The notes beneath the pieces are model-generated. The model had not been told where the DNA came from. It saw nothing but the letters and a program-made list of their open reading frames with translations, and did not search any database. From VRUE01 sp963708115 (lineage in GTDB: Bacteria; Actinomycetota; Thermoleophilia; Solirubrobacterales; 70-9): a DNA stretch of 64,000 nucleotides. Within the stretch, counting starts at the first letter, position 1, and each line of letters opens with the position of its first letter. The stretch covers positions 434,001-498,000 of the forward strand of contig CAVPRX010000001.1 of assembly GCA_963708115.1 (NCBI GenBank), in the 5' to 3' direction. This document shows positions 8,937-16,207 of this stretch, piece by piece. The position numbers and the translations under genes were made by a program.

Positions 8937-10793
8937 TCACTCGACGGTGACGGTCTTGGCCAAATTGCGGGGCTGGTCGACGTTGAGGCCGCGGGCTCGA
9001 GCGATGTCGTAGGCGAGCAGCTGCAGCGGCAGGATCGCCAGGATCGGCTGCAGGATCCAGTCGGTGGCGGCAACCTCGATCGTCTGGTCGGCTACCGCAC
9101 CGGCTCGCTCCTCGCCCTCAGTGACGATCGCGATCGTCTCGGCCCCGCGGGCCCGCACCTCTTCGACGTTGGAGAGGACCTTGCTGAGGACCGGGCTCTC
9201 GGTCGCCACGCAGACGACCGGCGTCGACTCGTCGAGCAGGGCGATCGGGCCGTGCTTCATCTCGCCGGCGGCGTAGGCATCGGTCGGGATGTAGGAGACC
9301 TCCTTCAGCTTCAGCGCCCCCTCGAGGCAGACCGGCAGGCCGATGTGGCGGCCGAGGTAGAGAAAGAACTGCCGCTCGGAGAACGCCGCCGAGACCTCGC
9401 GCACACGCTCCTCGCAGCCGGCGAGCGTCGACTCCACCTTCGAGGGCAACGACTTCATCTCGGCGATCAGCTCGGTGAGGCGTTCGGGTGGCAGCGTGCC
9501 GCGCAGCTCGGCCAGCCTCAACCCCAGCAGATACATCGCCGCCACCTGGGCGACGAAGGTCTTGGTCGCGGCGACGCTGATCTCCATGCCGCTGCGGGTG
9601 TAGAGGATGGCGTCGGCGTCGCGCGTGGCCTGGCTGCCGAGGATGTTGGTGACCGCCAGAACCGTGGCACCGCGCTCGCGGGCGAGGCGCATCGCCGCAA
9701 GGGTGTCGGCGGTCTCGCCGGACTGGGTGATGCCGATCACCAGGTCGCCCTCTCCCACCACCGGGTTGCGATAGCGGTACTCGGAGGCGATGTCCATTTC
9801 GACCGGCACCCGCGCCCACTCCTCGATCGCGTAGCGGCCAACCAAGCCCGCGTGGTAGGAGGTGCCACAGGCGACGATCACGATCCGCCTCAGGCCGCGC
9901 AGGAAGTCGTCGTCGAGCTCGACCTCGGAGAAGTCCACCCCGTCGTCGCCGGGCAGGCGATCGGCGATCGTTTCGGCGACGGCGTCGGCCTGTTCGTGGA
10001 TCTCCTTCAGCATGAAGGTCTCATAGCCGCCCTTCTCGGCAGCCGCCTCATCCCAATCGATCTCGTCGGCGGCACGCTCGACCGCGTTGCCCTCGGCGTC
10101 GGTGATCGTCACCCCAGAGGCGTCGATCGTGACGATCTCGTCGTTCTCGATCGCGACCGCCTGCCGCGTCTCGGCGAGGAAGGCGGGGATCGCGGAGGCG
10201 AGGAAGCTCTCGCCCTCCCCGACGCCGGCGACCAGCGGGCACTCCTTGCGCGCCCCGACGAGCTGGTCGGGACGGTCGGCATGCATGGCGACGAAGGCGT
10301 AGTGGCCACGGAGGTCGGCAAAGGCGGCGCGGACCGCGGCAGCCAGATCGCCATCGTAGTGCTGGGCGATCAGGTGGGCGACCACCTCGGCATCGGTTTC
10401 GGAGCTGAACTCCTGGCCTTCGGACTCGAGCCCCGCGCGCAGCTTGGCGTGGTTCTCGACGATCCCGTTGAGGACGATGTGGACTCGGTCGGATGTGTCG
10501 CTGTGCGGGTGGGCGTTCTCCTCGGTGACCCTGCCGTGGGTCGCCCAGCGCGTGTGGGCAACGCCGGTAGTCGCCGGGGCGGCGGCCACCGCGACACCAC
10601 CACCGTTCTTCTGCTCGTCCATCGCGGCGCGCAGGTTGGCGAGGTTGCCCACCGCCCGCACGCTGTCGACGCCCCCGTCCTCGATCACCGAGACGCCGGC
10701 GGAGTCATACCCCCGGTATTCGAGCTTCTCCAGGCCGGCGACCAAGAGGTCGCGGCAGGGGCGCGCCCCGACATATCCGACGATTCCGCACAT
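8937..10793 (-). CDS. glmS: Glutamine--fructose-6-phosphate aminotransferase (isomerizing)
   Basis: The 618-residue enzyme makes glucosamine-6-phosphate, the first step of UDP-GlcNAc synthesis. The N-terminal glutaminase begins MCGIVGYVG, with Cys2 as the nucleophile after Met removal, and has the HTRWATHG motif near residue 85. The C-terminal part has two SIS domains (ACGTSYHAG, then ITQSGETADTLAAMR and the CLEGALKLKEVSYI block) and ends in LAKTVTVE, the usual E-x-x-P-R-N-LAKTVTVE type C-terminus. It lies downstream of glmM, 40 bp away on the same strand, so the two consecutive steps of amino-sugar synthesis are linked. Confidence 0.97.
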   Translation of the reverse strand: MCGIVGYVGARPCRDLLVAGLEKLEYRGYDSAGVSVIEDGGVDSVRAVGNLANLRAAMDEQKNGGGVAVAAAPATTGVAHTRWATHGRVTEENAHPHSDTSDRVHIVLNGIVENHAKLRAGLESEGQEFSSETDAEVVAHLIAQHYDGDLAAAVRAAFADLRGHYAFVAMHADRPDQLVGARKECPLVAGVGEGESFLASAIPAFLAETRQAVAIENDEIVTIDASGVTITDAEGNAVERAADEIDWDEAAAEKGGYETFMLKEIHEQADAVAETIADRLPGDDGVDFSEVELDDDFLRGLRRIVIVACGTSYHAGLVGRYAIEEWARVPVEMDIASEYRYRNPVVGEGDLVIGITQSGETADTLAAMRLARERGATVLAVTNILGSQATRDADAILYTRSGMEISVAATKTFVAQVAAMYLLGLRLAELRGTLPPERLTELIAEMKSLPSKVESTLAGCEERVREVSAAFSERQFFLYLGRHIGLPVCLEGALKLKEVSYIPTDAYAAGEMKHGPIALLDESTPVVCVATESPVLSKVLSNVEEVRARGAETIAIVTEGEERAGAVADQTIEVAATDWILQPILAILPLQLLAYDIARARGLNVDQPRNLAKTVTVE

Positions 10794-10833
10794 AGAAGGC
10801 CGTCAAGGGTAGACGGTGACTTGCTTCAGGTTC

Positions 10834-12183
10834 TTAGCCCAGCTCTTGCTGGACCAGATCGGCAAGGCGCTTGCAGACCGCGTCGGCCTCCTCGGCGCTC
10901 GGCGCCTCGGCCATGACGCGTACCAGCGGCTCGGTGCCGGAGGGGCGCAGGAGGACGCGGCCGCGTCCCTCCAGCTCGCCGCCCTCGCGCTCGACCGCCT
11001 CCCAGACGGCGGTGGCGCCGGCGATCGCCTCGCGGTCGGCGACCTCGACGTTGACCAGCTTCTGCGGCAGCTTCTCCATCGCCTCGACCGAGGCCAGGTC
11101 GCGGTCGCCGAGCTCGCGCATCGTCATCAGCGCGGCGGCGATCCCGTCGCCGGTAGCGGCAAAGCGCATGTCGATGATGTGGCCCGACTGCTCGCCGCCC
11201 AGGGCCCAGCCGCGCTCGCGCAGCTCGTCGAGCACGTAGCGGTCGCCGACCTTGGTCACCGCGACGTCGACCCCCGCCGCCTCCATCGCCTGGTGGAAGC
11301 CGTAGTTGCTCATCACGGTCACGGCGACGCCGCCGCCGAGTTCGCCGCGCCCGGCCTGTCCCCGCGCCAGCAGGGCGATCAACTCGTCGCCGTCGTGCTC
11401 GCGACCGCTGCCGTCCACCGCGAGCACCCGGTCGCCATCGCCGTCGAAGGCGAAGCCGACCCTTGCCCCAGAGGAGGCGACGTGCTCGGCCAGATGGCCG
11501 AGGTGGGTCGATCCGCAGCCGTCGTTGATGTTGCGCCCGTCCGGCTCGACCGCGACCGCGTGGACCTCGGCGCCGAGGCGCTCGAAGATCGCCGCGGCGA
11601 CCCGGTAGGTGGCGCCGTTGGCGCAGTCGAGCGCGACCTTGATGCCGGAGAGATCGAGCGGGAAGGCGGCCTCGAGGGCGCGCAAGTAGTCCTCGCCCCC
11701 GCCATCCAGCTCGCGGACGTGTCCCGGCGTGATCGCCGCGGTCGACTTTTGGTCCGCTATACGGTCGAAAGCTCGACCGCGCTCGTCAAGTAGCGCCTCC
11801 ATCCGGGCCTCGGCCTCGTCGGCGAGCTTGGTCCCCTGGGCGCTGAAGAACTTGATGCCGTTGTCCCGGTAGGGGTTGTGGGAGGCGGAGACGACGGCAG
11901 CGAGATCAAGGCCCAGCTTGCGGACTAGAACTGCGGCGGCGGGGGTCGGCAGCACACCGGCGAGCAGAGCGTCGCCGCCGGCCTCGGCAACCCCGGCGGC
12001 AAGCGCCGCTTCCAGCATCGGCCCCGACTCCCGCGTGTCGCGGACGATCAGCACCTGCGGGCGCGTGGCCTCGAGCGAGGCGGTTGCTGCACGGCCGAGG
12101 GCCAGGGCGAGCTCTGCGGTGAGGAACGTTCCAGCCTCCCCTCGGACCCCATCGGTTCCGAAGAGCTTGCGCTCCGTGCTCAC
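10834..12183 (-). CDS. glmM: Phosphoglucosamine mutase (with a palindromic insert)
   Basis: This 449-residue alpha-D-phosphohexomutase converts GlcN-6-P to GlcN-1-P. It starts KLFGTDGVRG, has the phosphoserine loop VVSASHNP (Ser101), the metal loop FAFDGDGDR and the sugar loop ALGGEQSGHII. I choose the GTG at 12183 (MSTERKLFG), 10 bp after the rpsI stop; the longer frame encodes rpsI shadow. Between the phosphoserine domain helix (EARMEALLDE) and the conserved GEDYLRAL segment the protein is about ten residues longer than E. coli GlmM; that excess, roughly residues 135-149, is encoded by a quasi-palindromic 43-bp DNA element that recurs at 35517 (see findings). Confidence 0.95.
   Translation of the reverse strand: MSTERKLFGTDGVRGEAGTFLTAELALALGRAATASLEATRPQVLIVRDTRESGPMLEAALAAGVAEAGGDALLAGVLPTPAAAVLVRKLGLDLAAVVSASHNPYRDNGIKFFSAQGTKLADEAEARMEALLDERGRAFDRIADQKSTAAITPGHVRELDGGGEDYLRALEAAFPLDLSGIKVALDCANGATYRVAAAIFERLGAEVHAVAVEPDGRNINDGCGSTHLGHLAEHVASSGARVGFAFDGDGDRVLAVDGSGREHDGDELIALLARGQAGRGELGGGVAVTVMSNYGFHQAMEAAGVDVAVTKVGDRYVLDELRERGWALGGEQSGHIIDMRFAATGDGIAAALMTMRELGDRDLASVEAMEKLPQKLVNVEVADREAIAGATAVWEAVEREGGELEGRGRVLLRPSGTEPLVRVMAEAPSAEEADAVCKRLADLVQQELG
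11738..11780. repeat. Quasi-palindromic element, copy 1 (inside glmM)
   Basis: Arms GCGGTCGA and TCGACCGC (one more pair, C-G, outside) enclose a T-run, a CCGCTA core and an A-run. Thirty-five of 43 positions are identical without gaps to the sequence at 35517-35559. Here it is read in frame as part of GlmM and adds about 14 codons. Confidence 0.7.
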
Positions 12184-12193
12184 AGCGACCTGC

Positions 12194-13078
12194 TCAGCGC
12201 TTGCTGAACTGCGGCCGCTTGCGGGCCTTCTTGAGCCCCGCCTTGCGCCGCTCCTTGGCGCGCGCGTCGCGGGTGAGGAAGCCACGCCGCTTGAGCTCGC
12301 CGCGGAGCTCGGGGTCGACTTCGATCAGCGCCCGGGAGATGCCGTGGCGGACGGCGCCGGCCTGGCCGCTGACGCCACCACCGTGGACCCGGACGCGGAC
12401 GTCGACATTGCCCTCGTAGCCGGTGATCGCGAGTGGCTGACGCGCCGTCGTCTGGTGCAGCGGCCGTGGGAAGAACTCCTCGATCGGGCGCCCGTTGATC
12501 ACGAACTCGCCGCCGCCGGCCAGCAGGGTGACGCGAGCGATCGCGTTCTTGCGTTTGCCGGTCGCCAGGAAGCGGGTGTCGCCCTCGATCTTGGCGGGGG
12601 CTCGGCTCGCCGCCTGCTCCTCGTCGTCGGAGTCGCCGACGAGCGCAGCCTCACGCGCCCGCTGCTCCTCTTCCTCAGCTTCCTTGCGCGCCTGCTCCTC
12701 GGCACTGAGCGGCCGCGCGTCGGTCTCGACGGCGATCGGCTCGAGGTCGGCACCGGGAATCGCGTCCTTCTTCTTCTCGGCCTTCGGCTCCTCGGGCTCC
12801 TCGACAGCCTCGGGCTCCTCCGCAGGCGCCTCAGGCTCAGCCTCCTCCTGCTCAGCGACAGGAGACTCGGCAGGCTCCTCTACTGGCGCCTCGTCCTGAG
12901 CCTGTTCCTCAGGCTCCTCATCCGTGGGTGGCGTGGAGGTGGGCTCCTCGCCCGCAGCCTGCGAGGACGAGGAGTCCTCCTCCGCGACAGGACCCGCGGC
13001 TGAAGCCTCCGAACCCTCGCCGGTCGAAGCCTCCTCAGGCGTCTCCGGAGTCTCCAAGTCTTTCTGCTCGTCTGCCAT
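12194..13078 (-). CDS. rpsI: 30S ribosomal protein uS9 with long acidic N-terminal extension
   Basis: The last ~129 residues (from about 166) are a complete uS9: FLATGKRKNAIARV, NGRPIEEFFPR, RVHGGGVSGQAGAVRHGISRAL and the basic end KKARKRPQFSKR that reaches the P-site tRNA. The first ~165 residues are low-complexity and about one third Asp/Glu (55 of the first 160), rich in Pro, Ala and Ser, with a short EKKKDA patch and a helical KEAEEEEQRAREAA segment. Normal bacterial uS9 is ~130 residues and some actinobacteria add 20-40. The start is ATG 13078, overlapping the rplM stop (TGATG). The extension has the same codon style as its surroundings, so it is real coding sequence. Confidence 0.93.
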   Translation of the reverse strand: MADEQKDLETPETPEEASTGEGSEASAAGPVAEEDSSSSQAAGEEPTSTPPTDEEPEEQAQDEAPVEEPAESPVAEQEEAEPEAPAEEPEAVEEPEEPKAEKKKDAIPGADLEPIAVETDARPLSAEEQARKEAEEEEQRAREAALVGDSDDEEQAASRAPAKIEGDTRFLATGKRKNAIARVTLLAGGGEFVINGRPIEEFFPRPLHQTTARQPLAITGYEGNVDVRVRVHGGGVSGQAGAVRHGISRALIEVDPELRGELKRRGFLTRDARAKERRKAGLKKARKRPQFSKR

Positions 13079-13509
13079 CAAGTCGTCTCCATCGGCTGGG
13101 GTTTCTGCGCCGCGTGCGGGTGATCCGGCCCGGCATAGACCTTGAGCTTGGTCAGCTGCTTGCGGGCGAGGCGGTTACGGGGAAGCATTCCCTTCACCGC
13201 CTTGCGGATCACCTCCTCGGGGCGGCGGTCGAGCATCTCGGCAAGGGTGCGGGACTTGATCCCGCCCGGGTAGCCGCTGTGGCGCCAGTAGCGCTTCTGC
13301 TCCATCTTTTTCCCGGTCACCCGGATTTTCTCCGCGTTGACGACGACGACGAAGTCGCCGGTGTCGACGTGCGGGGTGTACTCGGGCTTGCGCTTACCGC
13401 GCAGGGCATCGGCGATCCGCGTCGCCAAACGGCCCAGGGTCTGGCCCTCGGCATCGACGACGAGCCAGTTTCGCTCGCGGTCGGAAGGTTTGGCTACATA
13501 GGTCTTCAT
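13078..13509 (-). CDS. rplM: 50S ribosomal protein uL13
   Basis: The 143-residue product has the uL13 hallmarks: NWLVVDAEGQTLGRLAT near the start, TPHVDTGDFVVVVNAEKI, YWRHSGYPGG, the LPRNRL motif (VKGMLPRNRLARKQL) and YAGPDHPH near the end. It is an early-assembling 50S protein. ATG 13509 fits the family's MKTYV-type N-terminus; the long frame upstream crosses the divergent regulatory region and is spurious. rplM-rpsI is the standard pair, here continued by glmM and glmS. Confidence 0.97.
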   Translation of the reverse strand: MKTYVAKPSDRERNWLVVDAEGQTLGRLATRIADALRGKRKPEYTPHVDTGDFVVVVNAEKIRVTGKKMEQKRYWRHSGYPGGIKSRTLAEMLDRRPEEVIRKAVKGMLPRNRLARKQLTKLKVYAGPDHPHAAQKPQPMETT

Positions 13510-13526
13510 CAGAGAAAAGCCGCGGG

Positions 13527-13543
13527 GGAGCCCCAGCGGCTCC
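13527..13543 (-). promoter_or_regulatory. Hairpin in the rplM 5' leader
   Basis: On the minus strand GGAGCC-GCTGG-GGCTCC forms a perfect 6-bp stem with a 5-nt loop, 17 bp before the rplM ATG and just downstream of a possible -10 (TATCAT, 13547-13552). In E. coli and Firmicutes the rplM-rpsI operon is controlled through its leader; a similar role is only inferred. Confidence 0.35.
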
Positions 13544-13654
13544 GGGATGATAGCCGTCAACTCGCCTTCGCGCGCACGGCCCGTCCCGCAGCCGGGACGG
13601 GCTCCGGACAAGCCCGTATACTGCCGCGCCAGCAACAGCCGAATCCCAACCGCA

Positions 13655-13783
13655 CAGCGGACGGGAGCGGAGGAACCGTAGGGACCCTTGCAGGTCCCAG
13701 GGGCGAATCGGACGAAGTCAGTCCGTAGCGCATCTCTTTCAGCGCGAGCCCGACAGCTAACTCCGCAGGCGAACGAAAGAGAG
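13655..13783 (+). promoter_or_regulatory. c-di-AMP riboswitch (ydaO/yuaA class)
   Basis: The leader of the M23 gene carries the conserved blocks of this riboswitch in order: CGGAGGAACCG (from 13668), GGGGCGAATCGG (from 13699) and CCCGACAGCTAAC followed by CTCCGCAGGCG (from 13749). GCGGAG at 13667-13672 is complementary to CTCCGC at 13761-13766. TCTCTTTC (13733-13740) is also complementary to GAAAGAGA (13775-13782), which overlaps the ribosome binding site, a plausible expression-platform switch. In actinobacteria this class controls resuscitation-promoting factors and cell-wall hydrolases, which fits the downstream gene. A TATACT box at 13617-13622 may be its -10. Confidence 0.85.
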
Positions 13784-13788
13784 GGCAC

Positions 13789-14739
13789 GTGGTACGCCGC
13801 AAAGCTGGCGCCAGGCCTTGGCTTGGCGGGTCGATATCGATAGTCGCACTGGCGATCTTTCTCGCCTCCTTCGCGACGCCCGCTCTGGCGCTCACCGGCG
13901 GCGCGCCGACCCCGGCCGGCAGCGCCCCTCCGCCACCCAGCGTCAGCGGCACGCCAGACCCGTCGCCGAGCGCCGGCACGCTGAGCCTGGTCTCGGCCAA
14001 GACCTGGCCCCGCAAGTCGTTCTACTACAGCGCCCGCGCGCCGCGCCTGCGCTACGAAATCGGCAGCGACCAGGTGAGCAACGACCTTCGCATCGACGTC
14101 GTCGGCGAAAGTGGCGAAGTCGTCAAGAGCTTCTACCGCAACGACATCGCCCCAGAAGCTGCCGACAGCGTCCGTTGGGACGGGACCGGCGGCGATGGCA
14201 AGCCCGCCCGCAACGGTCATTACTCGTTCCGCATCGTGTCGCAGAGCGGCGGGGGCTTTGCGCGCCGCGCGACGTCCTCCTCCGCGGAACCGCTCAGCCT
14301 TGGCTTCGACCTCTACCGCTACGCCTTCCCGATCCTCGGTTCCCACGACTACGGCGGAGCCGCCGGTCGCTTCGGCGCCGGGCGCTCGGGCCACACCCAC
14401 GAGGGACAGGACGTGATGGCGAACTGCGGCACCCCCCTCGTCGCTGCCCGCGGCGGCACGGTCCAGTACTCCGGCTACCAAGGTGCTGCCGGCAACTACC
14501 TCGTCATCGACGGCAAGGGCACGGGCTTCGACTTCGGCTACATGCACCTGCTCGAACCCTCGCCCCTGCCGGAGGGAGCAACGGTCCGCACCGGCGAACC
14601 GATCGGCGTCGTCGGCCAGACCGGCGACGCGACGGCCTGCCACCTGCACTTCGAGATCTGGACGGCGCCGGGCTGGTACGAAGGAGGCAGCCCGATCGAT
14701 CCGCTGCCCTATCTCGAAGAGTGGGACAGCTACAGCTGA
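13789..14739 (+). CDS. Secreted M23-family (LytM-like) metallopeptidase
   Basis: The 316-residue protein starts at GTG 13789, 3 bp after an AGAGAGGG ribosome binding site that belongs to the riboswitch 3' end. It has a basic N-terminus and hydrophobic signal segment (about 14-35), then a FlgD/Ig-like beta domain (VRWDGTGGDGKPARNGHYSFRI, about 125-148) and a C-terminal M23 domain with the zinc ligands in H204-x3-D208 (HEGQD) and H285-x-H287 (HLHFE). M23 enzymes cut peptidoglycan cross-bridges; the riboswitch suggests control by c-di-AMP, the osmotic and wall-stress messenger. Both catalytic motifs are intact, so it is likely active rather than an EnvC-type regulator. Confidence 0.92.
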   Translation: MVRRKAGARPWLGGSISIVALAIFLASFATPALALTGGAPTPAGSAPPPPSVSGTPDPSPSAGTLSLVSAKTWPRKSFYYSARAPRLRYEIGSDQVSNDLRIDVVGESGEVVKSFYRNDIAPEAADSVRWDGTGGDGKPARNGHYSFRIVSQSGGGFARRATSSSAEPLSLGFDLYRYAFPILGSHDYGGAAGRFGAGRSGHTHEGQDVMANCGTPLVAARGGTVQYSGYQGAAGNYLVIDGKGTGFDFGYMHLLEPSPLPEGATVRTGEPIGVVGQTGDATACHLHFEIWTAPGWYEGGSPIDPLPYLEEWDSYS

Positions 14740-15047
14740 GGCTCGGCAACGACTGACCCTCACCGTCAGTCTCCGGCGCGTCGCAGATACCCGCCCCAGT
14801 CGAAGGGTGCGATCCCTGGGTTCCCGCCGCCGAGCTACGCCATCGCGCACGAGGCGCCAGCTGACTCCGACCTCCTGAATGACCTCGCCGAGATCCGCGG
14901 ATCAGAACTCGACGACGTTTGACCCAAGCTCTCGTCGAGCCTCGTAGCCCTCCTGCCCTACGACCTTCGGGTTATGAGCCCCAACCCGTGAGATCGGCTG
15001 GATTCTGTTGGGGCACTGCTCCATTTCTTGCCCAGGGAGGGCGTCTG
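14740..15047 (+). other. Non-coding stretch with a possible gene remnant
   Basis: No gene is supported over these 308 bp. A short frame ending at the TGA near 14923 reads HEAPADSDLLNDLAEIRGSELDDV, which looks protein-like (amphipathic, acidic) and could be the tail of a decayed antitoxin-type gene, but no start or homology can be shown. No tRNA, terminator with T-run or large repeat was found. Confidence 0.3.
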
Positions 15048-15063
15048 GTATACCCAGGTATAC
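15048..15063. promoter_or_regulatory. vapB operator overlapping a leaderless promoter
   Basis: Perfect inverted repeat GTATACC-CA-GGTATAC (7-bp arms, 2-nt spacer). Its right arm contains TATACT (15059-15064), a consensus -10 box, 6 nt before the vapB ATG, so the transcript should be leaderless. Autorepression by VapB/VapBC at this site is inferred from family behaviour. Confidence 0.65.
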
Positions 15064-15070
15064 TAAAAAC

Positions 15071-15298
15071 ATGGCAAAGGTTATGGTCTCTATGCCCGAT
15101 GATCTCTTGGCCGAGGTGGATGCCGAGGCTAGCCGCGCAGGCACCAGCCGCAGCGCCGTCATGCGCGACTTCGCCGATGCCGCCCTGCGCCGCCGCCGAA
15201 TGGATCGCGCTGCGGGGATGCAGAGCTTGCTGCGCGATACCTCCCCTCATGGTGGCGGGGCTGCCGAGCAGGTGAAGGCAACCCGGCCCGAGCTGTGA
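15071..15298 (+). CDS. vapB: VapB-type ribbon-helix-helix antitoxin
   Basis: The 75-residue protein begins KVMVSMPDDLLAEVDAEASRAGTSRSAVMRDFADAAL, the beta strand and two helices of a ribbon-helix-helix DNA-binding domain, followed by a flexible basic tail that would hold the toxin. I choose ATG 15071 rather than an upstream GTG because a palindromic operator and -10 box end 6 bp before it. Its stop overlaps the start of the PIN toxin (GTGA). It should neutralise the toxin and repress its own promoter. Confidence 0.85.
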   Translation: MAKVMVSMPDDLLAEVDAEASRAGTSRSAVMRDFADAALRRRRMDRAAGMQSLLRDTSPHGGGAAEQVKATRPEL

Positions 15299-15708
15299 CG
15301 ACGCTGTTCCTGGACGCCAGTGTCCTGCTCGCGGCCTTTGACCCCGAGGACGATCACCATGAGCCGGCGAGCGCCCTTCTGGTCGATGCCGAAACCACGC
15401 TTGCAACCGTCGATCTCGCCCGCTACGAGGTCGCCAACGTTGCGGTGCGCGCCTGGCGCGCACCGCAGTCAGTGGCACCACTGCTTGCCGCGGTTGAGCG
15501 GCTCGCCGACGACGGTGGCGTCCTCGTCTCCACAGGCTTGCTCCTAACGCGTGCCGCCGAGCTTGCCGAACACCACACGATCTCCGTCTATGACGCCGCC
15601 TACGTCGCCGCTGCCAGCGAGGCTGACCACCGCCTCGTCAGCTGCGACGAGCGCGACCTGGTCTCAAAGGGACTTGCGGTGTTCCCCGCGAACGTCCACT
15701 CCGCGTAG
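15295..15708 (+). CDS. vapC: VapC-type PIN-domain toxin
   Basis: The 137-residue protein is a PIN-domain ribonuclease: FLDASVLLAAF at the start supplies the first acidic residue, ARYEVANVAVRAWR the second, and VYDAAYVAAASEADHRLVSCDERD the C-terminal acidic pair. VapC toxins cut tRNA or rRNA in translation arrest. Its GTG start overlaps the vapB stop. The family assignment is firm; the RNA target cannot be predicted. Confidence 0.87.
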   Translation: MTTLFLDASVLLAAFDPEDDHHEPASALLVDAETTLATVDLARYEVANVAVRAWRAPQSVAPLLAAVERLADDGGVLVSTGLLLTRAAELAEHHTISVYDAAYVAAASEADHRLVSCDERDLVSKGLAVFPANVHSA

Positions 15709-15742
15709 AAGCTGGCTGCCTTCCGGCGTGAGATCTTGTTGT

Positions 15743-15757
15743 TGAGAACGGGTCTCA
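15743..15757. promoter_or_regulatory. Fur/Zur-box-like palindrome
   Basis: TGAGA-ACGGG-TCTCA is a 5-bp-arm inverted repeat 21 bp before the GTG of the Fur-family gene. It fits the general TGAnAA...TTnTCA shape of Fur/Zur boxes. Zinc-dependent autoregulation of the Fur-ZIP operon is inferred. Confidence 0.45.
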
Positions 15758-15778
15758 TTATCTGATACGTTCCCGGCC

Positions 15779-16198
15779 GTGAGCTGGGCTGAGACAGCAA
15801 TTCAGCGCCTTGATGAGGCCGGATACCGGAGTGGCGCGGCGCGGCGTGAGGTGATCGAGCTGCTTGCCGGCGAGCCCTGCGCGCTTACGGCGCTGGAGAT
15901 CGACCGGCGCTTGGACTCGGTCGGCAGGGCGAGCGTCTACCGGACCCTGGATCAGCTCGACCGGTTGAACCTCGTGCAACGGGTCGAGATCGGCGGCGAT
16001 TCGGCCGGCTATGAGCGGGTCGATCCCGAGCTGCACCACCACCATCTGGTCTGCGACGAGTGCGGCAGGCTGGCTCCCTTCGCCGACCGCTCGCTGGAGC
16101 AGGCGATCGAGGCGGTCAGCCGCGCGGCCGAGTTCGAAGTGTCCGCCCACGACGTGCTCCTGCGCGGCCGCTGCCCCGACTGCAAGACGGCGGCTTAG
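15779..16198 (+). CDS. Fur-family regulator, probably Zur
   Basis: The 139-residue protein has the Fur winged helix (LTALEIDRRLDSVGRASVYRTLDQLDRLNLV) and a C-terminal dimerisation domain with HHHHLVCDECGRL and two CxxC pairs (C92/C95 and C132/C135) that hold structural zinc. The start is GTG 15779. The next gene, 9 bp away, is a ZIP zinc/iron transporter, so the likely role is zinc-responsive repression of uptake (Zur) rather than iron control. A Fur-like palindrome precedes it. Confidence 0.82.
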   Translation: MSWAETAIQRLDEAGYRSGAARREVIELLAGEPCALTALEIDRRLDSVGRASVYRTLDQLDRLNLVQRVEIGGDSAGYERVDPELHHHHLVCDECGRLAPFADRSLEQAIEAVSRAAEFEVSAHDVLLRGRCPDCKTAA

Positions 16199-16207
16199 GA
16201 GCGGACC

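Noticed and set aside
9822..9840. Third copy of the palindromic element (CGATCGCGTAGCGG in glmS)
   Set aside because: Only 14 bases match, there is no inverted repeat, and the protein there is ordinary GlmS.
13578..13603. GCCCGTCCC / GGGACGGGC hairpin as a terminator
   Set aside because: It lies between two divergent genes with no transcript to end there and has no T-run.
14881..14925. Small antitoxin gene in the gap after the M23 peptidase
   Set aside because: Only a protein-like tail is visible; no start, ribosome binding site or toxin partner.
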